A program made the translations under genes and the position numbers. The notes beneath the pieces are model-generated. The model did no database searches, was not told the origin of the DNA, and worked only from the letters and a program-made list of their open reading frames with translations. This document shows, piece after piece, positions 45,528 through 55,516 of a stretch of 64,000 nucleotides of DNA (position 1 is its first letter; each line of letters starts with the position of its first letter). Origin of the DNA: Guyparkeria sp. WRN-7 (GTDB lineage Bacteria > Pseudomonadota > Gammaproteobacteria > Halothiobacillales > Halothiobacillaceae); contig NZ_LRFH01000003.1 of the NCBI RefSeq assembly GCF_001641825.1, positions 62,001 to 126,000 of the forward strand, given 5' to 3'.

Positions 45528-48407
45528 GTGCAAGCGATCGAACTCCTGGCCATCGTCGTCCTGCTGCCGTTTTTCGCCGCGCCACTCGCGGCGTGGAGCG
45601 CGCGTTTCAACCGATACGCGGCCGCCTGGGTCGCCGGCGGGGCGACCCTGGTGGCGCTCGCCCTGTTCGCCTGGCTGGTGTATGGCCACATCGATCTGAT
45701 GCCGGTGGCCACCTCGCATGCCTGGATCGAGGCGGCCGGCCTGAGCTTCGGCTTCCGCCTCGACGGGCTGTCGATGATGTTCACCGGGCTGATCCTGGTG
45801 ATCGGGCTGTTGATCGTGATCTACGCCCGCTACTACCTCTCACCCGGCGATTCGATGGGGCGTTTCTTCGCCTACCTGCTGATGTTCATGGGGGCGATGC
45901 TCGGGGTGGTGCTCTCCGAGAACCTGATCAACCTGGTGATCTTCTGGGAGCTGACCTCGCTGGCCTCCTTCCTGCTGATCAGCTACTGGCAGCACCGCAA
46001 GGAGGCACGCTACGGCGCGCGTCTGGCGCTGGCGATCACCGGGGCCGGCGGGCTGGCGCTGCTGGGCGGGGTACTGATCCTCGGCCACATCGTCGGCTCC
46101 TACGAGCTCACCGACGTACTGGCCGCGGGTGAGCTGATCAAGAATCACGACCTCTACGCGCCGGCGCTGATCCTGATCCTGCTGGGCGTGTTCACCAAGT
46201 CGGCCCAGTTCCCGTTCCATTTCTGGCTGCCCAACGCGATGGCCGCCCCGACGCCGGTCTCCGCCTACCTGCACTCGGCCACGATGGTGAAGGCCGGCAT
46301 CTTCCTGCTGGCGCGCTTCTTCCCGGCGCTGGCCGGCACTGACCTGTGGGTGATCATCGTCTCCAGCGCCGGCCTGGCCACCTTCCTGCTGGGCGCCTAC
46401 ACCGCGCTGTTCCGGCATGACCTCAAGGGGCTTCTGGCCTACTCGACCATCAGCCACCTGGGCCTGATCACGCTGCTGTTCGGCTTCGGCACCCAGCTGG
46501 CCGCGGTGGCGGGCATCTTCCATATCCTCAACCACGCCACCTTCAAGGCGAGCCTGTTCATGGTCGCCGGCATCGTCGACCACGAGACCGGCACGCGCGA
46601 CATGCGCCGCCTGGGCGGACTGATCCGGTTCATGCCGCACACCGCGGCACTGGGCATGATCGCGGCGATGGCGATGGCCGGCGTGCCGCTGTTCAACGGC
46701 TTTCTCTCCAAGGAGATGTTCTTCACCGAGTCGGTGCGCGTGGCCGGCTCCATGGGACCGGTGTGGCTGCTGCCGCTGCTGGTGTCGCTGGGCGGCCTGC
46801 TCTCGGTGGCCTACTCGCTGCGCTTCGTCCACGACACCTTCTTCGGCCGGCCGGACGGCGACCTGCCGAAAAAGCCCCACGAGCCGCCCGGCATGATGAA
46901 GCGGCCGGTCGACCTGCTGGTGGTGCTGTGCCTCGCGGTCGGCATTCTGCCGGCCCTGGTGATCGGGCCGCTGCTGCACATCGCGGTGACCGGCGTGCTG
47001 CAGACCGAACCGCCCTACTACAGCCTGTCGCTGTGGCACGGCTTCAACATTCCGCTACTGATGAGCGCGGTGGCGCTGGCCGGCGGTGTGGCGCTCTACC
47101 TGATGCGTCGGCCGATCTTCCGCTGGCATGCCCTCTCGCTCGCCCACCTGGATGCGCGGGTGGTCTACAACCGGCTGATGGAGCTCTTGATGCGCACCGG
47201 CGCCGGCGTGACCGCCATGGTGGACACCGGTCGGCTGGGTCGCATCGTCCTGTTCACGCTCGCCTTCGCCTTCGGCGCCGGCATCCTGGGCTATCTGCTG
47301 CCGCTGGGGCTCGAGCCGGTCCGCAACGCCGTCGAGCGCGGAGCGACACCCGACAACGGAGACTGGGTGACCTGGCTCGGCATCGGCCTGATCATCCTGG
47401 CGGCGATGGTGACCACGGTCTGGCACCGCCAGCGCCTGTTCGCCCTGATCACGATGAGCGTGGTGGGTCTGGGCGTGGCAATGATCTTCGCCCGCTTCTC
47501 GGCACCGGACCTGGCCATGACGCAGCTGTCGGTCGAGGTGGTCACGATGATCCTTCTGCTGCTGGCGCTGTTCTACCTGCCGCAGCAGAGCCGCAAGCTT
47601 TCCACCCCGGCACGGCGCTGGCGTGATGCCGGCATCGCCACAGCGATCGGCGGCGGCATCTCGGCTCTCACCTACGCGATCATCAGCCGGCCGTTCGAGT
47701 CGATCTCGGGCTACTTCCTCGACCAGTCGGTGCCCGGCGGGGGCGGTACCAACGTGGTCAACGTGATCCTGGTCGACTTCCGTGGCTACGACACCTTCGG
47801 CGAGATCACCGTGCTGGCGCTGGCGGGACTGGGCATCTTCGCCATGCTCAAGGGCCTGTCGCTGCCGGCCTCCAAGCGCGATCCGTTCGGTCGCACCTGG
47901 ACCGAGGACCCGCACCCGCTGATGCTGCGCACCTTCACGCAGATCCTGCTGCCGCTGACGCTGCTGTTCGGCGTGTACGTGTTCCTGCGTGGTCACAACG
48001 AACCGGGCGGCGGCTTCATTGCCGGCCTGATCGTCGCCAGCGCGCTGGTCGCGCAATACATGGCCAACGGCATCGAGACGGCCGAGCGCAAGCTGCATCT
48101 GCCGATCCACGGCATCCTTGGCGCCGGCCTACTGATCGCGCTGGGCACCGGGCTGGCCTCGATGGGCTTCGGCGTGCCGTTCCTGACCTCGGCCATGGCC
48201 CATTTCTCGCTGCCGCTGATCGGCGAGATCCATCTCGCCTCGGCGATCGCCTTCGATCTGGGCGTGTTCCTGGTGGTGGTCGGCTCGACCATGCTGATCC
48301 TGCTCAACCTCGGCCGGCTGACCGACCACGCCGTGGAACACCCGGACTACAGCGCGATCGAGACCAGCCCCGCCCCACGCTCCACCCGCCGGGGGAACGA
48401 CGCATGA
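45528..48407 (+). CDS. mrpA: Mrp Na+/H+ antiporter subunit A fused to subunit B
   Basis: 959 residues. The first ~780 residues are the MrpA/NuoL-like membrane protein ([66 protein letters not shown], in pieces; [12 protein letters not shown]). The C-terminal ~150 residues ([38 protein letters not shown]) are MrpB. The complex exports Na+ (or K+) using the proton gradient. A GTG start at 45528 is chosen: AAGGA lies eight bases upstream; GTG 45522 and the longer open frame lack one. Overlaps mrpC by four bases. Confidence 0.93.
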   Translation: MQAIELLAIVVLLPFFAAPLAAWSARFNRYAAAWVAGGATLVALALFAWLVYGHIDLMPVATSHAWIEAAGLSFGFRLDGLSMMFTGLILVIGLLIVIYARYYLSPGDSMGRFFAYLLMFMGAMLGVVLSENLINLVIFWELTSLASFLLISYWQHRKEARYGARLALAITGAGGLALLGGVLILGHIVGSYELTDVLAAGELIKNHDLYAPALILILLGVFTKSAQFPFHFWLPNAMAAPTPVSAYLHSATMVKAGIFLLARFFPALAGTDLWVIIVSSAGLATFLLGAYTALFRHDLKGLLAYSTISHLGLITLLFGFGTQLAAVAGIFHILNHATFKASLFMVAGIVDHETGTRDMRRLGGLIRFMPHTAALGMIAAMAMAGVPLFNGFLSKEMFFTESVRVAGSMGPVWLLPLLVSLGGLLSVAYSLRFVHDTFFGRPDGDLPKKPHEPPGMMKRPVDLLVVLCLAVGILPALVIGPLLHIAVTGVLQTEPPYYSLSLWHGFNIPLLMSAVALAGGVALYLMRRPIFRWHALSLAHLDARVVYNRLMELLMRTGAGVTAMVDTGRLGRIVLFTLAFAFGAGILGYLLPLGLEPVRNAVERGATPDNGDWVTWLGIGLIILAAMVTTVWHRQRLFALITMSVVGLGVAMIFARFSAPDLAMTQLSVEVVTMILLLLALFYLPQQSRKLSTPARRWRDAGIATAIGGGISALTYAIISRPFESISGYFLDQSVPGGGGTNVVNVILVDFRGYDTFGEITVLALAGLGIFAMLKGLSLPASKRDPFGRTWTEDPHPLMLRTFTQILLPLTLLFGVYVFLRGHNEPGGGFIAGLIVASALVAQYMANGIETAERKLHLPIHGILGAGLLIALGTGLASMGFGVPFLTSAMAHFSLPLIGEIHLASAIAFDLGVFLVVVGSTMLILLNLGRLTDHAVEHPDYSAIETSPAPRSTRRGNDA

Positions 48408-48775
48408 CCAACCTCGCCCTCTCTCTGCTGATCGGCGTGCTCACCGGTGCCGGGGTCTACCTGGTACTGCGCGCCCAGACCTTCCCCGTGGTGCTGGGCC
48501 TGACGCTGATGTCCTACGGCGTCAACCTGTTCCTGTTCACCATGGGCCGGCTGCAGACGGCCGCACCGGCGGTGATCGGCGCGGTCGAGAACCCGACCGA
48601 CCCGCTGCCGCAGGCCCTGGTGCTGACCGCGATCGTGATCGCCTTCGCCATGACCGCCTTCGTGATCGTGCTGGCACTGAAGGCCCGCGCCGCGCTGGGC
48701 AATGATCACGTCGACGGCATGCACATCCCGCAGGCCGACCGGGTCCTCGACCGCAAGGAGGAGCCGCGCGCATGA
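48404..48775 (+). CDS. mrpC: Mrp antiporter subunit C
   Basis: 123 residues, three membrane helices, NuoK-like. [36 protein letters not shown] and the [29 protein letters not shown] block are standard MrpC motifs. Start and stop overlap mrpA and mrpD by four bases each, a tightly coupled operon. Confidence 0.95.
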   Translation: MTNLALSLLIGVLTGAGVYLVLRAQTFPVVLGLTLMSYGVNLFLFTMGRLQTAAPAVIGAVENPTDPLPQALVLTAIVIAFAMTAFVIVLALKARAALGNDHVDGMHIPQADRVLDRKEEPRA

Positions 48776-50382
48776 CGGCGAACCTGATCTCCCTGCTGGT
48801 CCTGCTGCCGGTCGCCCTGGCGGCGATCCTGACGATGACCGGCCAGCGCCTGCCCACGCTGTCGCGCGGCCTCGACGTGGCCGGTGTCGCCGTTCTGCTG
48901 GCCGTCAGCGCCGGCCTCTTGCTCACCGGGGCCGGCGACACCCCGCAAGTAATCGAGCTGGGCAGCTGGGCCGCGCCGTTCGGCATCGTCTGGGTGTTCG
49001 ACCGCCTGTCGGGGCTGATGCTGCTCCTGACCGCCACCGTCGCCCTGCTTGCCCTCGTCTACGCGATCCGCCGCGACGAGGACCAGGCCGGGCCGCACTT
49101 CCACGCCCTGTTCCAGGCGCAGTTGTTCGGCCTCAACGGCGCGTTCCTCACCGGCGACCTGTTCAACCTGTTCGTGTTCTTCGAGGTGCTGCTGCTGGCC
49201 TCATACGGTCTTTTGCTGCACGGCAACGGCCGCAAGCGCACCCGCGCCGGCTTCCACTACGTGGTAGTCAACCTGATCGGCTCGACGCTGTTCCTGTTCG
49301 CCGTCGGCGCGCTCTACGGCACGGTCGGCAGCCTCAACCTCGCGGACATCACCCTCAAGCTGCCCGACGTCGCGCCCGATGCGGTGCCGCTGGTGACCAC
49401 CGCGATCTTCCTGCTGTTCACGGTGTTCCTGATCAAGGGCGCGGCGTTCCCGCTGTACCTGTGGCTGCCGGGCGCCTACGCGCATGCCTCGATCCCGGTC
49501 GCCGCGCTGTTCGCCATCATGACCAAGGTGGGGCTGTACTCGGTCCTGCGGGTCGACAGCGTCATGCTCTCGGACAACAGCATCGGCGGGCTGGTCGAGA
49601 CGACCACCCTGATCGCGCCGTGGCTGCTGTGGCTGGGGCTGGTCACCCTGCTGCTGGCCGCGCTCGGCGTGGTCGCCGCACGCTTCGTCCGTCGCCAGGT
49701 CGCCTACCTGATCATCGCCTCGGTGGGCACCATCCTGATCGCCCTGGGGCTGGTCACCGGCAATGCAGGCGAGGCGGCGATCGGTGGCGCGCTCTACTAC
49801 TGGATGCACACCACGGTGCTCAGCGCCGGCTTCTTCCTGCTGGCCGGCCTGATCCTGCACCACCGCCCCGAAGCGGGCGATGGCATCGAGAGCGCCCCGC
49901 CGATGCCGCACGCCATCCTGGTGGGCTCGCTGTTCTTCGCCTACGCGATCGCCATGGCCGGCCTGCCGCCGCTGACCGGCTTCTTCGGCAAGATCATGAT
50001 CCTCGCCGCCGCGCTGGACAGCCCGCTGATGGCGCCGATCTTCGCCGTGATCCTGACCAGCGGACTGATCATGGTGATTGCCCTGGCGCGCGCCGGCAGC
50101 CGCCTGTTCTACCAGTCGCAGGCCACGCCGGGCCACCCGGCGCACGCCAGGCCGGCCGATGCCCGCGTCGCGCTGCCGGGGGTGGGCATGGCCGTGCTGC
50201 CGCTCGTTCTCGCGGGGGCCATGGTCGTCGGCGCGCAGCCCCTGTCCGGCTGGCTCGCCGGCACGGCCGCCCAGATCGCGGCATCGGACGGTTATCTCGA
50301 CGCGGTGATGCCCGACGGCGTGCTCGATCCGGCCCACGCCCCCGGCAAGTTCGGCGCGGACCAAGACGGAGGCAGTCACTGA
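48772..50382 (+). CDS. mrpD: Mrp antiporter subunit D
   Basis: 536 residues with about fourteen membrane helices, NuoM/N-like. LTGDLFNLFVFFEVLLLASYGLLLHG and FLIKGAAFPLYLWLPGAYAHASIPVAALFAIMTKVGLYSVLRV carry the conserved charged and Pro residues of the proton channel; GLPPLTGFFGKIMIL is also typical. Works with MrpA as one of the ion-translocating units. Overlaps mrpC by four bases; mrpE starts two bases after its stop. Confidence 0.95.
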   Translation: MTANLISLLVLLPVALAAILTMTGQRLPTLSRGLDVAGVAVLLAVSAGLLLTGAGDTPQVIELGSWAAPFGIVWVFDRLSGLMLLLTATVALLALVYAIRRDEDQAGPHFHALFQAQLFGLNGAFLTGDLFNLFVFFEVLLLASYGLLLHGNGRKRTRAGFHYVVVNLIGSTLFLFAVGALYGTVGSLNLADITLKLPDVAPDAVPLVTTAIFLLFTVFLIKGAAFPLYLWLPGAYAHASIPVAALFAIMTKVGLYSVLRVDSVMLSDNSIGGLVETTTLIAPWLLWLGLVTLLLAALGVVAARFVRRQVAYLIIASVGTILIALGLVTGNAGEAAIGGALYYWMHTTVLSAGFFLLAGLILHHRPEAGDGIESAPPMPHAILVGSLFFAYAIAMAGLPPLTGFFGKIMILAAALDSPLMAPIFAVILTSGLIMVIALARAGSRLFYQSQATPGHPAHARPADARVALPGVGMAVLPLVLAGAMVVGAQPLSGWLAGTAAQIAASDGYLDAVMPDGVLDPAHAPGKFGADQDGGSH

Positions 50383-50383
50383 G

Positions 50384-50920
50384 ATGAAACGCGTTCTTCC
50401 GCAACCCGTCCTGAGTCTCGTCCTTCTGATCAGCTGGCTGGTGCTCAACAACAGCATTGCGCCGGGATCGATCGTCATGGGAGCGATCGTCGCGCTGATC
50501 GTGCCCTGGATCACGCATCGCTTCTGGGAAATCGGTGCCGGCGTGAAGGATTTCACCGCCCTGATCGGCTACGTGGGCATCGTCCTGGTGGACATCATCC
50601 AGGCGAATTTTGTCGTCGCCCGCCAGGTACTGGGGGCAAACCGGTCGCTCAACTCGCAGCTGTTCGAACTGGAGCTGGACCTTGAAGGGGCCCTGCCGAT
50701 CAGCATCCTCGCCGCGACCATCACCCTGACACCGGGCACGGTGTCCTGCCGGGTCAGCCCGGATCAGCGCAGCCTGTGGGTGCACGCCCTGCATGCCGAC
50801 GATGCGCAGACGGAAATCACGACCATCAAGCAGCGCTACGAGGCGAGGCTGCAACGCATCTTCGGCCAGCCGGTCACGGCCGGGGCGACCGAATCCACCA
50901 GCCGGGGAGCCGAGTCATGA
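50384..50920 (+). CDS. mrpE: Mrp antiporter subunit E
   Basis: 178 residues; two or three N-terminal membrane helices and a cytoplasmic tail. LDLEGALPISILAATITLTPGTVSCRVSPDQRSLWVHALHADD, in pieces, is the MrpE signature (TLTPGT). Required for assembly of the antiporter in other bacteria. Stop overlaps mrpF by four bases. Confidence 0.94.
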   Translation: MKRVLPQPVLSLVLLISWLVLNNSIAPGSIVMGAIVALIVPWITHRFWEIGAGVKDFTALIGYVGIVLVDIIQANFVVARQVLGANRSLNSQLFELELDLEGALPISILAATITLTPGTVSCRVSPDQRSLWVHALHADDAQTEITTIKQRYEARLQRIFGQPVTAGATESTSRGAES

Positions 50921-51186
50921 TCCATGTCAGCCTGGGGATTGCCCTGGTCCTGATCGTTATCGCGATGGGACTGGCGACCTACCGCCTGCTCAAGGGGCCG
51001 GAAACGGCCGATCGCGTGCTGGCACTCGACACCATGTCGATCAATGCCATCGCGTTGCTGATTGCCCTGGGGATCTGGTTCGAGACCTCGATCAATTTCG
51101 AGGCCGCCCTGCTGATCGCGGTGCTGGGCTTCATCACCACGGTCGCGTTGAGCAAGTACCTGATTCGCGGCGATATCGTCGAATAG
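50917..51186 (+). CDS. mrpF: Mrp antiporter subunit F
   Basis: 89 residues with three membrane helices. YRLLKGPETADRVLALDTMSINAIALLIALG is the MrpF motif. The ATG at 50917 overlaps the mrpE stop and has GGGGAG eight bases upstream. Confidence 0.95.
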   Translation: MIHVSLGIALVLIVIAMGLATYRLLKGPETADRVLALDTMSINAIALLIALGIWFETSINFEAALLIAVLGFITTVALSKYLIRGDIVE

Positions 51187-51199
51187 CCGGAGACCTGCC

Positions 51200-51520
51200 A
51201 TGATTTTCGACCTGATCGTCAGCGCCCTGATCCTATTCGGCGCCGCATTCGTCCTGCTGGGCTCGCTGGGGCTGGCCAAGCTGCCCAGCTTCTTCATGCG
51301 CCTGCACGGCCCGACCAAGGCCTCGACCCTCGGGGTGGGCAGCATCCTGCTCGGTTCGGCGGTCTACTTCTCGGCGCAAGGCGGCCTGTCGGTGCACGAG
51401 ATCCTGATACTGATCTTCCTGTTCCTCACCGCCCCCGTCAGCGCTCTGCTGATGGCGCGCGCCGGCATGCACCGCGGGCTGAAAGGGGACAATCCGTCCC
51501 ACGAGGACAAGCGCGACTGA
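51200..51520 (+). CDS. mrpG: Mrp antiporter subunit G
   Basis: 106 residues, three membrane helices. LGSLGLAKLPSFFMRLHGPTKASTLGVGSILLGSAVYFS and FLTAPVSALLMARAGMHRG are typical of MrpG (NuoJ-like). GGAGA precedes the ATG. Last gene of the mrp operon; the 65 bp after it shows no clear terminator. Confidence 0.95.
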   Translation: MIFDLIVSALILFGAAFVLLGSLGLAKLPSFFMRLHGPTKASTLGVGSILLGSAVYFSAQGGLSVHEILILIFLFLTAPVSALLMARAGMHRGLKGDNPSHEDKRD

Positions 51521-51585
51521 GGCAGTCAGCCACGACGACAAGGCATCGCGGCTCAGGGCGTTCCAGGTGAGCGTTCCCGGCGGCT

Positions 51586-53733
51586 TTACTGGCAGATGGC
51601 GTGCAGGCGCTCGATCGCCTCGAGCAGTTCGGGCGTCATCTCCCAGCGATCGCGGCTGATGTAGAGCCAGGCGGTGACCTCGCCGGCAGCCTGGGTGCCG
51701 GTCCTGGCCGGGAGGATCACGACCGAGTGCCCGGCCGCGTTGATCACCACCGGCGAGCCCTCGTTCTCGAGCCCGGGATCCGCCGGTTCGTTGTCGCTGT
51801 GAACCCAGCGCCCCTCCCCGCTGACGAGCACCCGGCCAAGTTCTTCGGCCAGCGCACGCAACAGCGCTCGATGCCGCCGCAGGGCGGGCGGCAGGCAGCG
51901 TTCGATGCGCCGGCGGAGCGCCTCGCGATCATGCACCTCGCTGATGTCGACGGTCACCGGGAGCACCTCGAGAAACGGGCTGGCATCGTGATCGGCCAGA
52001 CGGTCCTGCATCCGCGCTCGTTCCGCCGCCGTGAGAGAGGCACAGAAGGCGGCCAGGTGGTCCACCTGCGCCATCACGGCACTGTTGTCCGTCTCACGCG
52101 CCGGGCGGAGCATGCCGATCATCCGCTCGGGATTGCCCTCCGCATCCCGCTGCACCCGCAGCTCCAGCCACATCGGCCCGGCCGCCGGCAAGTCCGGCAC
52201 GCAGCCCTCGATCGCGACCCGGTCGACCGCCCCGCGGGCGAAATAGGCCGGCAACGCCGCCTCCGGGTCACCCGACAACGGCGAGGCCGGGTCGGTGGGA
52301 CGGAACAGTTCGAACAGCGAACTGCCCACCAGCGAGTCGCGCGCCCGGCCGAGCCAGTTGGCGGCCTGGCGATTGGCGGCCACCACGTTCAGGCGCAGCG
52401 GGTCGATCTCGATCAGGCCCAGTGCCGGCATGTCCAGCCAGGCGCGATGCCAGAAGTCCCGTTCCAGCACGACGTTCCGGGTCTGCAGGCGGTAGCGTCC
52501 CCGCAGGAAGCGCCACAGGAAGAACAGCGCCGCCAGCGTACCCAGGGTGGAAAGGATCGCCGTCAGGCTGAGCCATTTCTCCATCTGTTCGACCGGGGCG
52601 AGCACCGCCCGCCGATCCTGAAGCACCAGCAGCCGCGCCTGCAGACGGTCGAGCGCGACCGTGGCATACACCCGGTCGCTGCCCTTGATGCGGGTCACGC
52701 CCTCGGCGGCTTCTGGATCGGGGGAATCCGACAGGCCGGCCTGCAGACGGTCGACGATCGGTGCCGGTGTCTCACCGACCTGGTTCGACTCCTCGCGCGG
52801 GTCGAGCGTGAGCATGGGCCAGAAGCTAGAGGCCGTCTCAGGCTCGGACGGCACGCGAATCAGCAGGATGCGCAACGCCTCGTCCGCCCGGACGCGGCGA
52901 TTCTGTGACTCGGCGCCATCCACCAGCGCCCGGGTGTTCAGTCGCGTCCAGAACAGCAGGTACCAGGGGCCGCGGCTGACCGCCGTGCGGTCGTCGTAGA
53001 CCGGCAGGATCCAGAACAGGTCGACCCCGCCGCGCCCGCGCGTGAAGCGGGTGACGGTCTGCACCTCGGTGGTAACGGCGGCCTGGTCGAAATGGCGCAT
53101 GTCCGGCGGCACGACGGTCGAGGAGCCGGTCTGCAGGCGCGGGTTGCGGTCCGGATCCAGCAGCGTGATCGCCTGGAAGCGCGAGACGAGACCGCCCCGG
53201 CGCAGGTCGTCCGGGAACCCCTCGACGCGTCCCTCGTCGAGATCGCTTATCCACGCCTTGAGCCACTCACGTCGCTGGGCGAGGGCCTCGACCTGCTGGT
53301 CGCGCTGGTCGACCCAGTTGTCGACCTCGATCGCACGGATGGCAGCGAGGTTGCCGACTTCGCGCTGCGCCTTGTCCAGCAGCAGCGGCGCATACTGGCG
53401 GGCAGCGATGACCGTGATGAAAATCTGTGCCGCGGCGATCACCACCAGGGCGATCACCATCGCGGTCAGCCAGGTCTGCGAACCGCGAACGCGGCCGTAG
53501 CCGAAATCCAGCTGGCCGGTGCGGGCGACATGAAGGCGGTCGACCAGCACGTACAGCAGCGCGCCGGTGACCAGAACGAAGATCTCGCCGAACACGAGCC
53601 CGGCGGTGGAGATTTCCCAATGGGCCCCACCCAGCCTCCCGAGCAGCCACTGCGTGGCCCAGATCCACAGGGAGGCAAGCAACAGGTATGCGACCGTGAT
53701 CGGCAATGCCGGTCGCATGGCCCCGATCCTCAT
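51586..53733 (-). CDS. Membrane sensor protein with PAS domain and unrecognised C-terminal domain
   Basis: 715 residues. Residues 1-~110 hold three membrane helices of a type (LPITVAYLLLASLWIWATQWLLGRL, FVLVTGALLYVLVDRLHV) often found at the front of PAS/GGDEF sensors. A large periplasmic-like domain (~115-400) follows, then another helix (~405-425), and a PAS-like domain (~445-560; WLDMPALGLIEIDPLRLNVVAANRQAANWLGRA). The last ~150 residues (ITAAERARMQDRLADHD..., LPVTVDISEVHDREALRRRIERCLPPALRRHRALLRALAEELGRV) match no GGDEF, EAL, kinase or methyl-accepting domain I know. It starts one base after the gltX stop, so the two are co-transcribed. Confidence 0.75.
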   Translation of the reverse strand: MRIGAMRPALPITVAYLLLASLWIWATQWLLGRLGGAHWEISTAGLVFGEIFVLVTGALLYVLVDRLHVARTGQLDFGYGRVRGSQTWLTAMVIALVVIAAAQIFITVIAARQYAPLLLDKAQREVGNLAAIRAIEVDNWVDQRDQQVEALAQRREWLKAWISDLDEGRVEGFPDDLRRGGLVSRFQAITLLDPDRNPRLQTGSSTVVPPDMRHFDQAAVTTEVQTVTRFTRGRGGVDLFWILPVYDDRTAVSRGPWYLLFWTRLNTRALVDGAESQNRRVRADEALRILLIRVPSEPETASSFWPMLTLDPREESNQVGETPAPIVDRLQAGLSDSPDPEAAEGVTRIKGSDRVYATVALDRLQARLLVLQDRRAVLAPVEQMEKWLSLTAILSTLGTLAALFFLWRFLRGRYRLQTRNVVLERDFWHRAWLDMPALGLIEIDPLRLNVVAANRQAANWLGRARDSLVGSSLFELFRPTDPASPLSGDPEAALPAYFARGAVDRVAIEGCVPDLPAAGPMWLELRVQRDAEGNPERMIGMLRPARETDNSAVMAQVDHLAAFCASLTAAERARMQDRLADHDASPFLEVLPVTVDISEVHDREALRRRIERCLPPALRRHRALLRALAEELGRVLVSGEGRWVHSDNEPADPGLENEGSPVVINAAGHSVVILPARTGTQAAGEVTAWLYISRDRWEMTPELLEAIERLHAICQ

Positions 53734-53734
53734 G

Positions 53735-55138
53735 TCAGGCGCTGACCCGGTCCCGGAAGGCGTTGAGACGCTGGATGCTGCGCATGCGTCCCATCAGCTC
53801 GAGGATCACGCCGAAACTGGGCGACGAGGTATGTCCCAGCAGGGCCAGGCGCAGGACCGGCCCCACCTTGCCCAGCTTGAGATCCAGTGTCTTGGCCACG
53901 CCCTTGACCGCGGCCTCGAGCGTGTCGGTGCTCTCCCAGGCGGCATCGTCGTCCAGTGCGACGATCAGGGCGTCGACCACCATGGCCGCCGAGGCATCGA
54001 GCTTTGCCATCGCCTTGGGGTCGGGCTCGACGGCATCCTGGTAGAACGGCTTGGCCTCCTCGGCCATCTCGACCAGCGTGTGCACGCGGTCGACGTAGGC
54101 CGGCACGATCGCCGCCGGCTGCGGGCCGAACTCGTCGGGGTCGATGCCCAGGTGGCCGAGATGCCAGCGCAGCTCGGAGGCGACATCGGCGACCGGAAGC
54201 TCGCGCATGTAGTGCTGGTTGAGCCAGCGCAGCTTCTCCGGATTGATGCTCGACGCCGAGTGGTTGACGTCCTTGATGTCGAACAGCTGAACCAGCTCGG
54301 CACGCGAGAAGATCTCCTCGTCGCCGTGCGACCAGCCCAGGCGCACCAGGTAGTTGAGCAGCGCCTCGGGCAGGAAACCGTCGTGACGGTACTGCACCAC
54401 GCTGACCGCGCCGTGACGCTTGGAAAGCTTGGCACCGTCCGGGCCGTGGATCATGGGCAGGTGCGCAAACGATGGCGGCTCGACACCCAGCGCGCGGTAG
54501 AGGTTGATCTGCCGCGGGGTGTTGTTGAGGTGGTCGTCACCGCGCACGACATGCGTGATCTGCATGTCCATGTCGTCGACCACCACGGTGAGGTTGTAGG
54601 TGGGACTGCCGTCGCCGCGGGCGATGATCAGGTCGTCGAGCTCGTCGTTGCGGAAGGTCACGCGACCGCGGATGGCGTCCTCGACCACCACCAGACCGTC
54701 GAGCGGGTTCTTGAAGCGCACCACCGGCTTGACGCCCTCCGGCGGCGTACCGGTGAAGTCACGGTAGCGGCGGTCGTAACGTGGCTTCTCGCCGCGCTTC
54801 ATTTGCTGCTCGCGCAGCTCGTCGAGCTCCTCGCGGGTGGCATAGCAGTAGTAGGCCTTGTCCTCGGCGAGCAGCCGGTCGATCACCTCGCGATACCGCT
54901 CCATGCGTTCGGTCTGGTAGAACGGCCCCTCGTCGTAGTCGAGCCCCAGCCAGGTCATGCCCTCGAGGATGGCGTTGACCGACTCGGCGGTGGAACGTTC
55001 GCGGTCGGTGTCCTCCACCCGCAGCACGAACTCGCCGCCATGGCGACGGGCGAACAGGTAGCTGAACAGGGCCGTACGGGCGCCGCCGATGTGCAGATAG
55101 CCGGTGGGCGACGGAGCGAAACGGGTGCGAACGGTCAT
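53735..55138 (-). CDS. gltX: Glutamyl-tRNA synthetase
   Basis: 467 residues. The class I motifs are RFAPSPTGYLHIGGARTALF (HIGH) and GAKLSKRHGAVSV (KMSKS). The RVEDTDRERS, VRGDDHLNNTPRQINLYRALG and NYLVRLGWSHGDEE blocks fit the bacterial enzyme. The HxxC-type zinc insert is not obvious. Charges tRNA-Glu in the cytoplasm. GAGG precedes the ATG. A PAS sensor gene follows immediately in the same transcript, an unusual partner. Confidence 0.97.
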   Translation of the reverse strand: MTVRTRFAPSPTGYLHIGGARTALFSYLFARRHGGEFVLRVEDTDRERSTAESVNAILEGMTWLGLDYDEGPFYQTERMERYREVIDRLLAEDKAYYCYATREELDELREQQMKRGEKPRYDRRYRDFTGTPPEGVKPVVRFKNPLDGLVVVEDAIRGRVTFRNDELDDLIIARGDGSPTYNLTVVVDDMDMQITHVVRGDDHLNNTPRQINLYRALGVEPPSFAHLPMIHGPDGAKLSKRHGAVSVVQYRHDGFLPEALLNYLVRLGWSHGDEEIFSRAELVQLFDIKDVNHSASSINPEKLRWLNQHYMRELPVADVASELRWHLGHLGIDPDEFGPQPAAIVPAYVDRVHTLVEMAEEAKPFYQDAVEPDPKAMAKLDASAAMVVDALIVALDDDAAWESTDTLEAAVKGVAKTLDLKLGKVGPVLRLALLGHTSSPSFGVILELMGRMRSIQRLNAFRDRVSA

Positions 55139-55516
55139 CGGTACCTCAAGGACAGCTGGAAGGTGGTCGCGGTCGCCGGGACGCTACTCGTCGCCGGCAG
55201 GGCAAAGGGCGCATTATAGATGGTCGGGAATCTCATAACGAATCGGGCCCGTACCGATCGCCCTGCCCGCCCCGAGCGAAGGCCGCACAAGGCAGGGCGA
55301 CAGCGGCCATCCGGCGGGACGGCGACAGCCAACCCCAATCGGGAATGCGATAAAAGCCGGTGTTCCCGGCATCGCACCCGCCCGCTTTCGACGCCCGTCC
55401 ATCTGGATCCCTCGCACCGGGCAGGCCGGATCGCTGCCCATCACGCCCCGAGATTTCAGGGATGGCACGGGTCGTGCTCTGAAACGATACGCTGACAAAT
55501 CACGATAGTAGCCGAC
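55139..55516. other. Divergent intergenic region upstream of gltX
   Basis: 378 bp with no gene recognised. On the minus strand a perfect TATAAT (55213-55218) lies 75 bp before the gltX start. Upstream of it at normal spacing the -35 is poor. Several G/C-rich inverted segments near 55345-55375 could form hairpins but have no T run. Confidence 0.5.
55213..55218 (-). promoter_or_regulatory. gltX: Candidate -10 element of the gltX promoter
   Basis: Perfect TATAAT on the minus strand, 75 bp before the gltX ATG, in an otherwise G+C-rich region. No consensus -35 is present (TTCGTT or TCGTTA at 17-18 bp). Confidence 0.45.
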
